Part shown: positions 37,401-45,627 of the stretch, piece by piece | How positions within the stretch are numbered: the first letter of the stretch is position 1 | Layout: each line of letters begins with the position of its first letter | Source of the DNA: Myxococcus virescens | GTDB lineage: Bacteria; Myxococcota; Myxococcia; Myxococcales; Myxococcaceae | Length of the DNA stretch: 64,000 bases | NCBI RefSeq assembly: GCF_900101905.1 | Contig: NZ_FNAJ01000022.1 | Location: 43,597 to 107,596, forward strand | Direction: 5' to 3' | Position numbers and translations under genes: made by a program | Notes under the pieces: model-generated | What the model saw: only the letters and a program-made list of their open reading frames with translations | Told to the model about the DNA's origin: nothing | Databases searched by the model: none

Positions 37401-37538
37401 GCCGTACAGGCCATCCGCGTCCGTCAGCGCGAGCGCACCCAGCCCGAGCCTCGCGGCCGTGGCCACCAGCTCTTCCGGATGCGAGGCCCCGCGAAGGAAC
37501 GAGAAGTTGGAGCGGCAGACCAGCTCGGCGTAGTCCAC
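34494..37538 (-). CDS. dnaE2: Error-prone DNA polymerase DnaE2 (ImuC)
   Basis: 1014 residues, GTG start at 37538. A C-family DNA polymerase: N-terminal PHP domain starting MDYAELVCRSNFSFLRGASHPEEL, palm with catalytic acidic motif PDIDVDF (Asp368 onward), thumb/fingers and the C-terminal OB fold. The length, shorter than replicative DnaE (about 1170), and sequence style fit DnaE2/ImuC, the mutagenic translesion polymerase that works with ImuA and ImuB. Those two genes are in this window at 44108-46500, not adjacent. A LexA-type box lies 15 bases upstream of the start. Confidence 0.95.
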   Translation of the reverse strand: MDYAELVCRSNFSFLRGASHPEELVATAARLGLGALALTDADGLYGVVKAHLAAKEHGVRLILGAELTLEDGPPVVVYAADGTGYSNLCALVSQSRMTHPKGEAGLPWRAVADRSAGLLALLPAPAPFEQVVSLAEAFPERFHVGICRTLSAGDAEREARAERLALELGVPLVAHNDVHTHHRRRQALQDVLVSIRHGTSVDRAGTRLLPNAERTLKSPRDMARLFADRPEALARAAELASRCHASLDDLHYRFPEEDLPEGRTADAHLRVLTYEGLRFRYPEGVPPAVVKQIEHELKLIAALDFAGYFLALWDIVRFARARGILCQGRGSAANSAVCYALQITAIDPVRMGLLFERFLSMERKEPPDIDVDFEHERREEVLQYVYEKHGRRHAGMVCEVICYRGRLALRETGKALGLSLDQVDRLSKVSASNGFDVTPDVLREAGLSAEDGRVQKTLALAMELEGFPRHLSIHVGGFVMTREPLTELVPVENAAMPGRTVIQWEKDDINAVGLLKVDLLALGMLTALSKCFALIREHHGRELSLATVPAEDPKVYDMLCEADTVGVFQIESRAQMNMLPRLRPRTFYDLVVEIALIRPGPIVGNMVHPFLRRRNGQEQVEYPSEAVKAILGKTLGVPLFQEQAMKLAMVAAGFTAGEADGLRRVLSHKRAESMLLQYRGRFVEGCVSRGYTRKQAEEWFDNFRGFAHYGFPESHSASFALIAYASSWLKCHYPAAFTAALLNSQPMGFYAPHTLVADAQRHGVEVRPVDVRHSSWDCTLEEGGAALRLGLRMVKGLGESAGRRVATARREGFRDVGDLARWSRAPRHELTRLALAGALSSLCGSRRQALWELQALGPLDSDDLFFGMAMDGTAVELPSMDVLERVCADYDTVGLSLEKHPLELLRPVLKQQGAVTAEGLKKVAHGRRVAVGGMLICRQRPPTAKGICFISLEDETGIANLVVPPDVYERCRKDIHGALFLVGEGVLERSGKVTNVKSSRVASLHGQRGTLPGR

Positions 37539-37910
37539 GCCCGGATCTAGATACCGAACAGGCGTTCAGGCGCTAGATTGGATCTTCGCGGTGCGGGCAA
37601 GCGACTTCATGGGTTGACGCGGATGAGGGCGATCCGTGCGGGGGGCGACTGCTGATTGCCGGACAGAGCGGGCGACGCCCTCCTTCGGGCTCCCAACCGG
37701 GCCTGGCCAACGCGTCAGGCGCTGCCTCTGTCTCGTTACGCGATTCGTGAAGGTCGCATCCGCGCAGCAAGTCCTGCACACCCGCGAGGCTGCGGCAAAC
37801 CTCAGGGAGTTAAGCGACCTGCGCTCCACCCAAAAGCCTGAGCTGTGATGTTTGAAGCTCGCGCCACCGCCGTTTGACAGGATGCCGATCCGACTGACAA
37901 ACATGTCTTC
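37539..37910. other. Intergenic region between divergent dnaE2 and nfeD
   Basis: 372 bases with no open reading frame of substance. It holds the LexA-type box for dnaE2 (37553-37569) and, near the other end, TTGACA at 37874-37879, a -35-like element for the nfeD operon that lacks a good -10. A few 4-6 bp stems occur; none is convincing as an RNA gene or terminator. Confidence 0.6.
37553..37569 (-). promoter_or_regulatory. Candidate LexA box upstream of dnaE2
   Basis: On the dnaE2 strand: CTGAACGCCTGTTCGGT. It fits 15 of 17 positions of the M. xanthus LexA-site consensus as I recall it (CTRHAMRYBYGTTCAGS), and contains the GAAC-N4-GTTC core also known from Gram-positive and mycobacterial SOS boxes. 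The distance to the start codon (15 bases) is suited to repression. Binding has not been shown. Confidence 0.65.
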
Positions 37911-38393
37911 ATGGACCTCACTCCCACCGCGTGGCAGCTCTGGCTGATCGCGGCGCTCCTCCTGGGAGCGCTGGAGCTCCAGCTCACCAGCTTCATGGTC
38001 CTCTGGCTCGCCGTGGGGGCGCTGGCCTCCTCGATCGGGGCGGCATTGGGCCTGAGCCTCAACGGCCAGCTCTACCTGTTCACCGCCGTCTCCGTCGCCC
38101 TGTTCGCGGCCTCCCGCACCCTCTTCAAAAGCGTTTTCATGCGCGACGCCACGCATTTGAAGACAGGGATCGAGGCCATGCTCGGCCAGGAGGCGGTGGT
38201 GGTGGAGTCCCTGGGCGACCCGCTCGGGGGCACGGTGCGCATCAATGGCGAGCTGTGGACGGCGCGCTCCCTGTCGGGCCCGGTGCCCGAGGGCGAACTC
38301 GTCACGGTGGAGCAGGTGGAAGGTCTCAAACTCTGGGTGCGCCGACCGACGGCGTCGTTGCCGGTTCCCCCAGGGGACCCGAGGAAGGAGTAG
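37911..38393 (+). CDS. nfeD: NfeD-family membrane protein
   Basis: 160 residues. Two to three membrane helices (about 10-28, 35-52 and 55-72) are followed by a C-terminal soluble OB-fold domain with the NfeD pattern GQEAVVVESLGDPLGGTVRINGELWTA, shortened here to the conserved LGGTVRINGELWTA core. NfeD proteins partner with SPFH/stomatin proteins, and the next gene, 5 bases on, is exactly that. Together they organise membrane microdomains or quality control; partnership is established in other bacteria and inferred here. Confidence 0.9.
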   Translation: MDLTPTAWQLWLIAALLLGALELQLTSFMVLWLAVGALASSIGAALGLSLNGQLYLFTAVSVALFAASRTLFKSVFMRDATHLKTGIEAMLGQEAVVVESLGDPLGGTVRINGELWTARSLSGPVPEGELVTVEQVEGLKLWVRRPTASLPVPPGDPRKE

Positions 38394-38398
38394 GCGGA

Positions 38399-39505
38399 AT
38401 GGAAATCGTGACGATTTTCGGCATCTTCGCGGTCATCCTGGTGGGCGTCGCCGCCACCGGCATCCGCATCGTTCCGCAGGCCAAGGTCATGGTCGTGGAG
38501 CGGCTGGGCAAGTTCTACAAGACGGCCAGCAGCGGCCTCAATTACCTCGTCCCCTTCGTGGATGCCCCCCGCGCCATCGAGATGCGCACGGGCAACCGCT
38601 TCATGCGCAGCAACCTCGTGGACCTGCGCGAGCAGGTCATGGGCTTCGACACCGTCCAGGTCATCACCCACGACAACGTCAACATGGAGGTCGGCTCGGT
38701 CATCTACTACCAGATCGTCGAGCCCGCGAAGGCGCTCTACCAGGTGGAGAACCTCGCGCTCGCCATCGAGCAGCTCACGATGACGAACCTGCGCAACATC
38801 ATGGGCGGGCTGACGCTGGACCAGACGCTCACCAGCCGCGAGACGGTCAACACCAAGCTGCGCATCGTGCTGGACGAGGCCACCGAGAAGTGGGGCGTCA
38901 AGGTGACGCGCGTGGAGCTGCGCGAAATCGAGCCGCCCCAGGCCATCAAGGCCGCCATGGCCAAGCAGATGACCGCCGAGCGTGAGCGCCGCGCCGAGGT
39001 CACCAAGGCCGAGGGCGACAAGGCCGCCGCCATCCTCCAGGCCGAGGGCGAGAAGATCTCCCGCATCCTCCGCGCCGAGGCCGAACGCGACGCCGAGATT
39101 GCCCGCGCCGAAGGCCACAAGCGCGCCACCATGCTGCAGGCCGAAGGCAAGGCCGAGGCCACCCGGCTCGTCTTCGAGGCCATCCACAACGGCCGCGCCA
39201 CTCCCGAGGTGCTCGCGCTGCGCTACATGGAGACCCTCCAGGAGCTGGGCAAGGGCGACAACAAGATCTTCGTCCCCTACGAGGCCACCGCCACCCTGGG
39301 CGCCGTCGCCACCCTCAAGGAGGTCTTCGCGCAGACGGGGGATGCCGCCAGGCCCGCCCCGGCGCCGGCCCGCTCCGCCGCGAGCCTGAGCCCCCAGGCC
39401 ATTGCCCGGAACACGGTGGTCCCCGAACACGCCACCCTCCCCGGCAGCACGTCCGCCGTGGCCCCTCGGCGCCCGCGGCCCGCCCTGGACACGCAGGACG
39501 ACTGA
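38399..39505 (+). CDS. SPFH/band-7 protein (stomatin/QmcA-like)
   Basis: 368 residues from the ATG at 38399, with AGGAAGGAG upstream. An N-terminal membrane helix (about 3-22) precedes the SPFH domain (about 25-190: VVERLGKFYKTASSGLNYL, DNVNMEVGSVIYYQI), then an Ala/Glu/Lys-rich coiled coil (ERRAEVTKAEGDKAAAILQA repeated) and a Pro/Ala-rich tail. The conserved VTRVELREIEPP of stomatin-like proteins is present. It oligomerises at the inner membrane, usually with NfeD, as with the gene just upstream. Tail ends before a hairpin at 39522. Confidence 0.95.
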   Translation: MEIVTIFGIFAVILVGVAATGIRIVPQAKVMVVERLGKFYKTASSGLNYLVPFVDAPRAIEMRTGNRFMRSNLVDLREQVMGFDTVQVITHDNVNMEVGSVIYYQIVEPAKALYQVENLALAIEQLTMTNLRNIMGGLTLDQTLTSRETVNTKLRIVLDEATEKWGVKVTRVELREIEPPQAIKAAMAKQMTAERERRAEVTKAEGDKAAAILQAEGEKISRILRAEAERDAEIARAEGHKRATMLQAEGKAEATRLVFEAIHNGRATPEVLALRYMETLQELGKGDNKIFVPYEATATLGAVATLKEVFAQTGDAARPAPAPARSAASLSPQAIARNTVVPEHATLPGSTSAVAPRRPRPALDTQDD

Positions 39506-39521
39506 GCAGGCGTAGGCAGCC

Positions 39522-39549
39522 CCCGCGGGAGGAATGCGCCTCCCGCGGG
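39522..39549 (+). terminator. Stem-loop after the SPFH gene
   Basis: Perfect 11-bp repeat, CCCGCGGGAGG (39522-39532) and CCTCCCGCGGG (39539-39549), 6-base loop, 17 bases after the stop; no T-run. The rest of the gap up to 39719 shows only a GGAGGGGAG ribosome site for the next gene. Confidence 0.55.
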
Positions 39550-39719
39550 CCCCTGAGCAGGGCTCGCGTTCGCGCATCCAGGACGACGGTCCATTGCGCC
39601 ACCAGGGGCCGAGCAGACGGCGTGCCCTCCTGTACACCCCCAGCACGCGCCGTCACTTCGCGGGAACCTTCCCTGTGTCCGGCTGTCAGAGCCTCCGAAC
39701 ACACTCACCGGAGGGGAGC

Positions 39720-40094
39720 ATGCAGAACATCTTCATCGCAGGAGGCTGGGGGATGTACCCCACGTTGCTCGCGGGAATCGCGCTCATCGCCACCTGCGTC
39801 CAGTACGCGCGCCGGCCCGCGCCGCGCTACGTACCGCTGATGCTGTCGCTTGGACTCTGCACCTTGATTGCCGGCACGCTCGGCTTCGCCACCGGCATCC
39901 TCTCCCTCCTGCAGGCCTATAGCGGCCCGCTGTGGGACCAGGGCCCGCGCGTGCTCTTCATCGGCACCTTCGAGGCGCTGCACAACGTGGCGCTCGCCTT
40001 GCTGCTTGCCATGCTGGGCGCCCTGCTGGCCTCCATCGGCGCGTGGCGACTCTCCCGCCACACGGGGAACTTCGCGGCGCCCGCGGCAGGTTGA
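39720..40094 (+). CDS. Small membrane protein, unknown
   Basis: 124 residues from the ATG at 39720, with GGAGGGGAG upstream. Three hydrophobic helices (about 14-27, 36-60 and 88-107) with GWGMYPTLLAGIALIATCVQ at the start, a pattern reminiscent of the MotA/TolQ/ExbB proton-channel family's N-terminal part but too short to be one. No signal peptide or motif otherwise. It stands alone between two terminator-like hairpins or gaps. Function unknown. Confidence 0.8.
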   Translation: MQNIFIAGGWGMYPTLLAGIALIATCVQYARRPAPRYVPLMLSLGLCTLIAGTLGFATGILSLLQAYSGPLWDQGPRVLFIGTFEALHNVALALLLAMLGALLASIGAWRLSRHTGNFAAPAAG

Positions 40095-40333
40095 TGTGTG
40101 ACCGCCGGACGCACTGCCGGAGGAGTGCCCCCTGCCTCCATGAAGGCGGGGGTTGCATTCCGGCGCGCGTCTGGACATAGATTGCAGCCATCCCCAGGAG
40201 GGATTGACGCCCCCTCCCAACGAGAGGTCAGACGCACCCTTGAGGACGCTTCGCTGAATTCCCAGGTCCGTTGACGTTCCCGCGCTGAGCCGCCTTCGGG
40301 CTGGCTTGCGCCCTGGATTCAGGAGCTTCCTTT

Positions 40334-41836
40334 ATGTCTTCCGTGCGCGCGCACCGCGTTTCGTTCGCTTTTTCTGACGCCGTTCCCGTCCTCTCTGATG
40401 TCGACTTCCACCTGTCCCCTGGCTGGACGGGGCTCGTGGGTGCCAATGGCGCCGGCAAGTCCACCCTGCTCCGGCTGTTGGCGGGAGAGCTGACGCCTAC
40501 CGAGGGGCACCTTCAGTTCGAGCCCTCCGCCCCCACCCTCCGCCTCTGCCGGCAGGAGGTGGAGGCGCTGACGCCCGACATCTCCGCCTTCGCGGAGTCG
40601 TGGGACTCCGTCGCGCGGCGGCTGCACGGCCAGCTGGGCCTGGACGTCACCGCGCTGGAGCGCTGGCCCACGCTGTCTCCGGGCGAGCGCAAGCGGTGGC
40701 AGGTGGGCGCCGCCCTGGCCGCGGAGCCCCATTTGCTGCTCCTGGACGAGCCCACCAACCACCTGGATGCGGAGGCCCGCACATGGCTGGTCTCCGCGCT
40801 GCGCCGCTTCCGGGGCCTGGGCATCGTGGTGTCACACGACCGTGACCTGCTGGAGTCCCTCACCACCTCCACGCTGCGCGTCCACCATGGCAGCGCGCGG
40901 CTGTGGCCCGGCGCATACACCGCCGCGCGGGCGCACTGGGAAGCCGAGCGTGAGGCTGAAATCGCCACCCACCAGCAAGCCCGCGCCGAACAACGCCGTG
41001 CGGCGCATCTGCTGGACCAGGCCCGGCGCGAGCAACAGTCCGCGGATGCCGCACGGCACACCCGCAAGCGACTGAAGAACAAATACGACAACGACGCCCG
41101 CTCCATGGGCGCCAAGGTCGTTGCCGGCTGGGCGGAAGCTGGGGCCGGACGGCGCGTGGGCAATGCACGGCGCGAGCTGGAGCGCGTCAGTGAGGCCGTG
41201 GGCGAGTTCACCGCGGACAAGACGGTGGGCCGCTCCGTCTTCCTGGACTACGTGCGCGCGCCGAACCCGTGGCTCTTCACGCTGGACGTGCCCGGCCTCC
41301 GCGCCGGTGACGTGGAGCTGCTGGGCCCCGTGAATCTCTCCGTGAGCCGCGAAGCCCGCGTGCGCATCGAAGGGCCCAACGGCGCCGGCAAGAGCACCCT
41401 GGTGCGCGCACTGCTGGAGAACGCGCGCATTCCGCTGGAGCGCGTGCTCTACCTGCCCCAGGACGTCAGCGCGGACGAGGCCCGGGCCACGCTGGACGCC
41501 GTGCGCGCACTGCCGCCCGAGGAACGCGGACGCGTGCTGTCACTCGTCGCGGCGCTCGGCGTGGACCCGGAGCGGCTGCTCGCCTCCGAGCAGCCCTCCC
41601 CCGGCGAGGTGCGCAAGCTCCTCATCGCCCGGGGACTGGGCCAACACGCCTGGGCCCTGGTGCTGGACGAGCCCACCAACCACCTGGACCTGCCGTCCAT
41701 CGAACGGCTGGAGGCGGCGCTGCGCGAGTACCCCGGCGCGCTGATGCTCGTCACGCATGACACGTCCTTCGCCCAGGCCTGCACCTCCGAGGTGTGGCGC
41801 GTGGAGCATGGTCAGGTGACGGTGACGTCCGGGTAG
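40334..41836 (+). CDS. ABC-F family ATPase
   Basis: 500 residues. Two ABC cassettes without membrane parts: first with GANGAGKST, signature LSPGERKRW and LLLLDEPTNHLD; second with GPNGAGKST, ALVLDEPTNHLD and a degenerate signature PSPGEVRKL. Between them a basic linker (KRLKNKYDNDARSMG). This is the ABC-F class, which acts on ribosomes in translation-elongation rescue or antibiotic resistance; the subgroup is uncertain. A 239-base leader (40095-40333) precedes it, with a small hairpin AGCC...GGCT ahead of the start; whether it is an attenuator cannot be told. Confidence 0.92.
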   Translation: MSSVRAHRVSFAFSDAVPVLSDVDFHLSPGWTGLVGANGAGKSTLLRLLAGELTPTEGHLQFEPSAPTLRLCRQEVEALTPDISAFAESWDSVARRLHGQLGLDVTALERWPTLSPGERKRWQVGAALAAEPHLLLLDEPTNHLDAEARTWLVSALRRFRGLGIVVSHDRDLLESLTTSTLRVHHGSARLWPGAYTAARAHWEAEREAEIATHQQARAEQRRAAHLLDQARREQQSADAARHTRKRLKNKYDNDARSMGAKVVAGWAEAGAGRRVGNARRELERVSEAVGEFTADKTVGRSVFLDYVRAPNPWLFTLDVPGLRAGDVELLGPVNLSVSREARVRIEGPNGAGKSTLVRALLENARIPLERVLYLPQDVSADEARATLDAVRALPPEERGRVLSLVAALGVDPERLLASEQPSPGEVRKLLIARGLGQHAWALVLDEPTNHLDLPSIERLEAALREYPGALMLVTHDTSFAQACTSEVWRVEHGQVTVTSG

Positions 41837-41899
41837 CCGGCACGGAGGCCCCACCTCGAGGCACGTTGAAGACGCCCAGCCACGTCTCGTCGTTCTGCC

Positions 41900-42874
41900 T
41901 CAGGTGCCCGACTGTTCGTGGAACCACGCCACCAGCCGAGCCAGCCCCTCCTCCACGGAGACGCGCGGCCGGAATCCCGTCTCCCGCTCCAGCGCGGAAG
42001 GGTCCGCCCAGGTCGCGTCCATCTCCCCAGGCTGCGCGGGCGTGGGCTTCACCCGCGCCCGGGCGCCCAGGAGCCGCTCCAGGACGGAGAGGAAGGCCCG
42101 CACCGAAACAGGCTCGCCCCGGCCCACGTTGAGGACGCGATGGCGAGCCGCCCCTGGGGGCGGCCGGTCCAGCACGCGCACCACGGCCTCCGCCACGTCC
42201 TCCACGTAGGTGAAGTCGCGCTGCATCCGGCCGTCGCCATGCAGGGCCAGCTCGGTGCCGTCACGGATGGCCCGGAGAAAGCGCAGGGGGGCCATGTCGG
42301 GTCGTCCCCAGGGGCCGTACACCGTGAAGAAGCGCAGGCCACTGGTGGGGAGCCCGTGCAGATGGCTGTACGCGTGCGCCAGCAGTTCATCGGCGCGCTT
42401 TGTGGCCGCGTAGACGCTGAGCGGATGGTCCGCCGCGGCGCCTTCCTGGAACGGCGGCACCGAGCCCGCGCCATACACGGAGCTGGAGGACGCGTAGACC
42501 AGGTGCCGCACCCGGGCGGCACTGGCCTGCTCCAGCACCTGGAGGAACCCCGACACGTTGGCGTCCACGTATGCCTGCGCGGTGCCCGCTGGCGCCCGCA
42601 CGCCCACACGCGCGGCCAGGTGCACCACGGCCTCGGGGCGCATCTCCTCGAAGAGCGCTCGCAGCGAGGCGCTGTCGTTAACGTCCACGGGACGGAAGGT
42701 GAAGCCCGTCGCCCCCGGCAGCGTGCCGAGCCGCGTCAGCCGGGCCTGCTTCAACGCCACGTCTCCGGACGGGTCCAGGTTGTCCACGCCGATGATGGCA
42801 TCACCGCGCGCCAGCAGCCGCGCGCTGACGTGGTGGGCAATGAAGCCCGCAGCTCCCGTGACGAGTACCCGCAT
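41900..42874 (-). CDS. NAD-dependent sugar-nucleotide epimerase/dehydratase
   Basis: 324 residues from the ATG at 42874 (GGAGGTGG upstream). Extended short-chain dehydrogenase: GAAGFIAHH NAD-binding loop (third Gly replaced by Ala), DNLDPSGD after strand 2, active-site YAATK with upstream SSSVYG, and RFFTVYGPWGRPDMAP. The TVYGPWGRPDMAPLRF motif is typical of UDP-glucuronate 4-epimerase and dTDP-glucose 4,6-dehydratase relatives. It should convert a UDP- or dTDP-hexose for exopolysaccharide/LPS. It is divergent from the FHA gene, with no other glycan genes beside it. Confidence 0.9.
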   Translation of the reverse strand: MRVLVTGAAGFIAHHVSARLLARGDAIIGVDNLDPSGDVALKQARLTRLGTLPGATGFTFRPVDVNDSASLRALFEEMRPEAVVHLAARVGVRAPAGTAQAYVDANVSGFLQVLEQASAARVRHLVYASSSSVYGAGSVPPFQEGAAADHPLSVYAATKRADELLAHAYSHLHGLPTSGLRFFTVYGPWGRPDMAPLRFLRAIRDGTELALHGDGRMQRDFTYVEDVAEAVVRVLDRPPPGAARHRVLNVGRGEPVSVRAFLSVLERLLGARARVKPTPAQPGEMDATWADPSALERETGFRPRVSVEEGLARLVAWFHEQSGT

Positions 42875-42974
42875 CCACCTCCACGCTCCCACGCCAGCCC
42901 CCAACACGCCACGGCGGAAGACGTGGACGCGGCGCTTCCCGTCCCCGCCACTTGCACGTAGGGTGGAGGCCCTC

Positions 42975-43505
42975 ATGGTGTCCGTGAATCAGCTCCGCCC
43001 CTTCGCCGGTGCCTCGCTGGACGCGTTCCGGGCCGCGTCCGGCCCTGTGGCCCTCATCCAGCAGCCCGTGGAACTCGTCGGCCAGCACAGCCGGGGCTTG
43101 GCGGCACGCACCGTCGGCATGGCACACCGCGCGTACATGGACGAGCGGCTGCTCGCCATGCTCCGCGACTTCGACAACCTGGAGGTCCACTTCCTCCAGC
43201 CCTCCGTGGACGGCGAGGAGCTGACGGTCGGCCGCACCGAGGCGTGCGACCTGGTGGTGCCCGACCCGTCCGTCTCCCAACATCACGCCACGATGCGCTG
43301 GAACGCCGCCCGCGGCGGCTTCTCCGTGCGTGACGCCGAGTCCATGAACGGCACCTTCATCAACGGCGCCCCCCTGGGCTACCGCGCCCAGGTGCTGCTC
43401 CACGACGGGGACACCCTGGCCTTCGGCGACGCCCAGTTCCTCTACCTTCGCGCCGAAACCGTCTACGAACACCTGCGCCTGGCCAGCCCGAAGAAGGCCC
43501 CCTGA
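42975..43505 (+). CDS. FHA-domain protein
   Basis: 176 residues from the ATG at 42975. One C-terminal FHA domain (about residues 78-160): LTVGRTEACDLVVPDPSVS, HATMRW, MNGTFINGAPL, which keeps the Arg, Ser, His and Asn-Gly residues that bind phosphothreonine. The N-terminal 75 residues are novel and helical. In myxobacteria such proteins read the output of Ser/Thr kinases; no kinase is adjacent. Divergent from the epimerase, converges on a lipoprotein. Confidence 0.9.
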   Translation: MVSVNQLRPFAGASLDAFRAASGPVALIQQPVELVGQHSRGLAARTVGMAHRAYMDERLLAMLRDFDNLEVHFLQPSVDGEELTVGRTEACDLVVPDPSVSQHHATMRWNAARGGFSVRDAESMNGTFINGAPLGYRAQVLLHDGDTLAFGDAQFLYLRAETVYEHLRLASPKKAP

Positions 43506-43524
43506 GCCGGCCCGAGCCCAAGGC

Positions 43525-44055
43525 TCACGGAATGGCCTGGATGGCCTCCACCACCGCCTTGCGCAGGTAGGAGCGGAAGTCCGTCTGCGCCTGGTACATG
43601 CCAATCGTGGAGACGGTGCGCGTGGGGTTGCTCCACCGCAGCTTGCCGTTGGGTCCCACCACCCCCGTCTCCAGCAGCACCTCCGCGCGGCCCATCAGCT
43701 GGGCGGACGTCACGTCCACCCAGTTCAGCACCACCACCACTCCGGCCTCGGCCTCGTTGTCCTGGATCATCGCCACCACCTCGTGGATGGTGGGTGACGG
43801 TGCCTGGGAGATGCGCGTCCCCACCACCTCGAAGCCCCGCTCACTCAGCGTGGCCTGGGCCTGGCTGACGAGCACCGAACGGGGATTGCCTTCCCCCATC
43901 ATGTCCTGCCGGTACGTGAAGGTCGGCAGCGAATCCACCCGGGAGCCCACCACCACCACCACCTTGCGCAGGGCCCCCGGCGGGCGGACCTGACGCGGAG
44001 CGCACGAAGCGAGCAGGAGGCAAAGCAGGACGGCCGCGGGACGGAGGACGCGCAT
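43525..44055 (-). CDS. Small lipoprotein, unknown
   Basis: 176 residues from the ATG at 44055. Lipoprotein signal MRVLRPAAVLLCLLLASC with lipobox LASC (Cys18). The mature part is alpha/beta, with KVVVVVGSRVDSLP and AGVVVVLNWVDVTSAQLMGRAEVLLETGV, which looks like the curli-assembly/CsgG-type or TolB-like lipoprotein fold but lacks a diagnostic motif. Lies downstream of a convergent FHA gene, and upstream of imuB's end on the same strand by 52 bases. Function unknown. Confidence 0.8.
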   Translation of the reverse strand: MRVLRPAAVLLCLLLASCAPRQVRPPGALRKVVVVVGSRVDSLPTFTYRQDMMGEGNPRSVLVSQAQATLSERGFEVVGTRISQAPSPTIHEVVAMIQDNEAEAGVVVVLNWVDVTSAQLMGRAEVLLETGVVGPNGKLRWSNPTRTVSTIGMYQAQTDFRSYLRKAVVEAIQAIP

Positions 44056-44107
44056 GACGGGGAACCTGGGAGACGGGGACGAGGCCACTATGCTGGGCCG
44101 CCGGGCC

Positions 44108-45619
44108 TCAGTCGAACAGTCCCTGGAGGTAGAAACGTCCATCCCGTCCGTCGCGGAACACCCAGGCGGGCCCCAGCCCCTCGAAGTGGACCCGGTAGTA
44201 GTCCCGTTGAAAGGGCGTCTCCGACCACCACTCCCCGCCCAGCCGCTCCGGCCCCGTGAGCGCCGTCACCCGGTGCCGCCGGCCCGCCATGCGCGCGGCC
44301 AGCAAGCGTCCAGACTCCGCCACTTCCGCGTCCAGACACGCCGGCTCCGCCAGCAGCCGGGAGGGACGCTCCCGTGAGGCCGCCGACACCGAGGCGCGCC
44401 GGGCGCCTGGCTCCAGCAACTCCGCCGACAGGCCCCGCCGCGCCTCCGGAGGCCGGAAGGCCCGTGTTCCATGGGCCGCCTCGGGCCGGTGGACCGCCTC
44501 CAGGCCCGCCGCGAAGAGCGACGCCTCCCCCAACGTGGACGCCAGCCGCGACAGCACGACTTCCAGCGCCGCGTCGCCCTCCGGCGCGTCCCCCAGCGCG
44601 AGCTGCTGTCCTCCGTCCTCGGAGTGCTCGTCCACCCGAGCGGACACCTCCGCCACCGGGTTCTCCAGCCGCAGCTCCTCCAGCCGGTGCCGCGCCAGCT
44701 CGTGCAACAGCTTCGCCCGCGCCGTGGGCCGCGCCAGCGTCAGCGTCACCTGCCGTTGCCCCGAGGGGTCCAGCTTCAGCGTGAAGGTGAGCCGCACCGC
44801 CGCCCGGCACCGTCCGGACAACCGTGCCCCCAGCCGGTCCGTCAACGTCTTGAGCGCGAAGCGCAGCGGCTCGAAGGACTCGGCCGGGAAGTCCAGCACC
44901 ACGCGCTCCTCCAACACCGCTTCCAGCACCGCGGGGACGAAGGGCGTGTCGTCCTCTCCGCGGCACCTCGCATGAACCCGTGCGCCAGCCGCGCCGCCCC
45001 GGGCCGCCACGGCCCCCACGGGCAGCGCCGCCACCTCGCCCAGCGTGGTGAGGCCCAGCGCGGAGAACGCCGCCCCCTCGCGGCCTTCCAACGCGGACAG
45101 CGGCAACGGCGCCAGGGCCCGAGCACTATCCCCCGGAGCCACCACCTCCACCCGGCGCGCGCCATACCGAGCCACCGCGCGCGAGGTGAAGGCCTCCGAG
45201 GCCACCACCACGTGCGCCCGGTAACCCAGCTCGGCGCACAGCGACAGCATCCGCGTGCCCAGACCTTCCTCGCCGTCGCACAGGTGCGCGGCCCCCGCGT
45301 CCAGCCACAATCCATCCGGGGCGCAGAGCTGAAAACCCGGGGCCAGTGGCAGCAGCGCCTCGCCCAGCGCCGTCAGCGCGCGCAGTTCGTCCTCCGGGCG
45401 GTAGTCGAAGTGCCGCAGCCCTGGCTCCAGCGCGGTGGCCGCCGTCAGCGTCATCCCCGGGCGCACCCCCGCCTTCAGCGCCGAGGTGGAGGCGAAGGCC
45501 ACGCGGCGCTGGCCACGCACCGCCTCGACCAGCGCGAAGGGACGGCCCGCGAGTTCCGGGGACTCCACCACCCGGCGCTGCACCGGGAAGCGGGTGAGGT
45601 GCAGATAGGCCCTGCGCAT
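44108..45619 (-). CDS. imuB: ImuB, catalytically inactive Y-family polymerase
   Basis: 503 residues, 8 bases after imuA. Y-family fold: MRRAYLHLTRFPVQRRV where active polymerases have IHIDMDAFFASVE, so the catalytic Asp is absent; the second acidic motif is also lost (DGLWLDAG in place of the SIDE pair). This fits ImuB, the scaffold of the translesion mutasome. Residues 339-344, QLALGD, look like a beta-clamp-binding motif. The C-terminal 120 residues are the typical ImuB tail, ending RVHFEGLGPAWVFRDG. It would recruit DnaE2 and ImuA to the clamp; dnaE2 is at 34494-37538. Confidence 0.93.
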   Translation of the reverse strand: MRRAYLHLTRFPVQRRVVESPELAGRPFALVEAVRGQRRVAFASTSALKAGVRPGMTLTAATALEPGLRHFDYRPEDELRALTALGEALLPLAPGFQLCAPDGLWLDAGAAHLCDGEEGLGTRMLSLCAELGYRAHVVVASEAFTSRAVARYGARRVEVVAPGDSARALAPLPLSALEGREGAAFSALGLTTLGEVAALPVGAVAARGGAAGARVHARCRGEDDTPFVPAVLEAVLEERVVLDFPAESFEPLRFALKTLTDRLGARLSGRCRAAVRLTFTLKLDPSGQRQVTLTLARPTARAKLLHELARHRLEELRLENPVAEVSARVDEHSEDGGQQLALGDAPEGDAALEVVLSRLASTLGEASLFAAGLEAVHRPEAAHGTRAFRPPEARRGLSAELLEPGARRASVSAASRERPSRLLAEPACLDAEVAESGRLLAARMAGRRHRVTALTGPERLGGEWWSETPFQRDYYRVHFEGLGPAWVFRDGRDGRFYLQGLFD

Positions 45620-45627
45620 GTCGTGCC

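Noticed and set aside
37571..37905. Possible small RNA gene in the dnaE2-nfeD gap
   Set aside because: Only short, imperfect stems and no T-run terminator; nothing supports an RNA gene.
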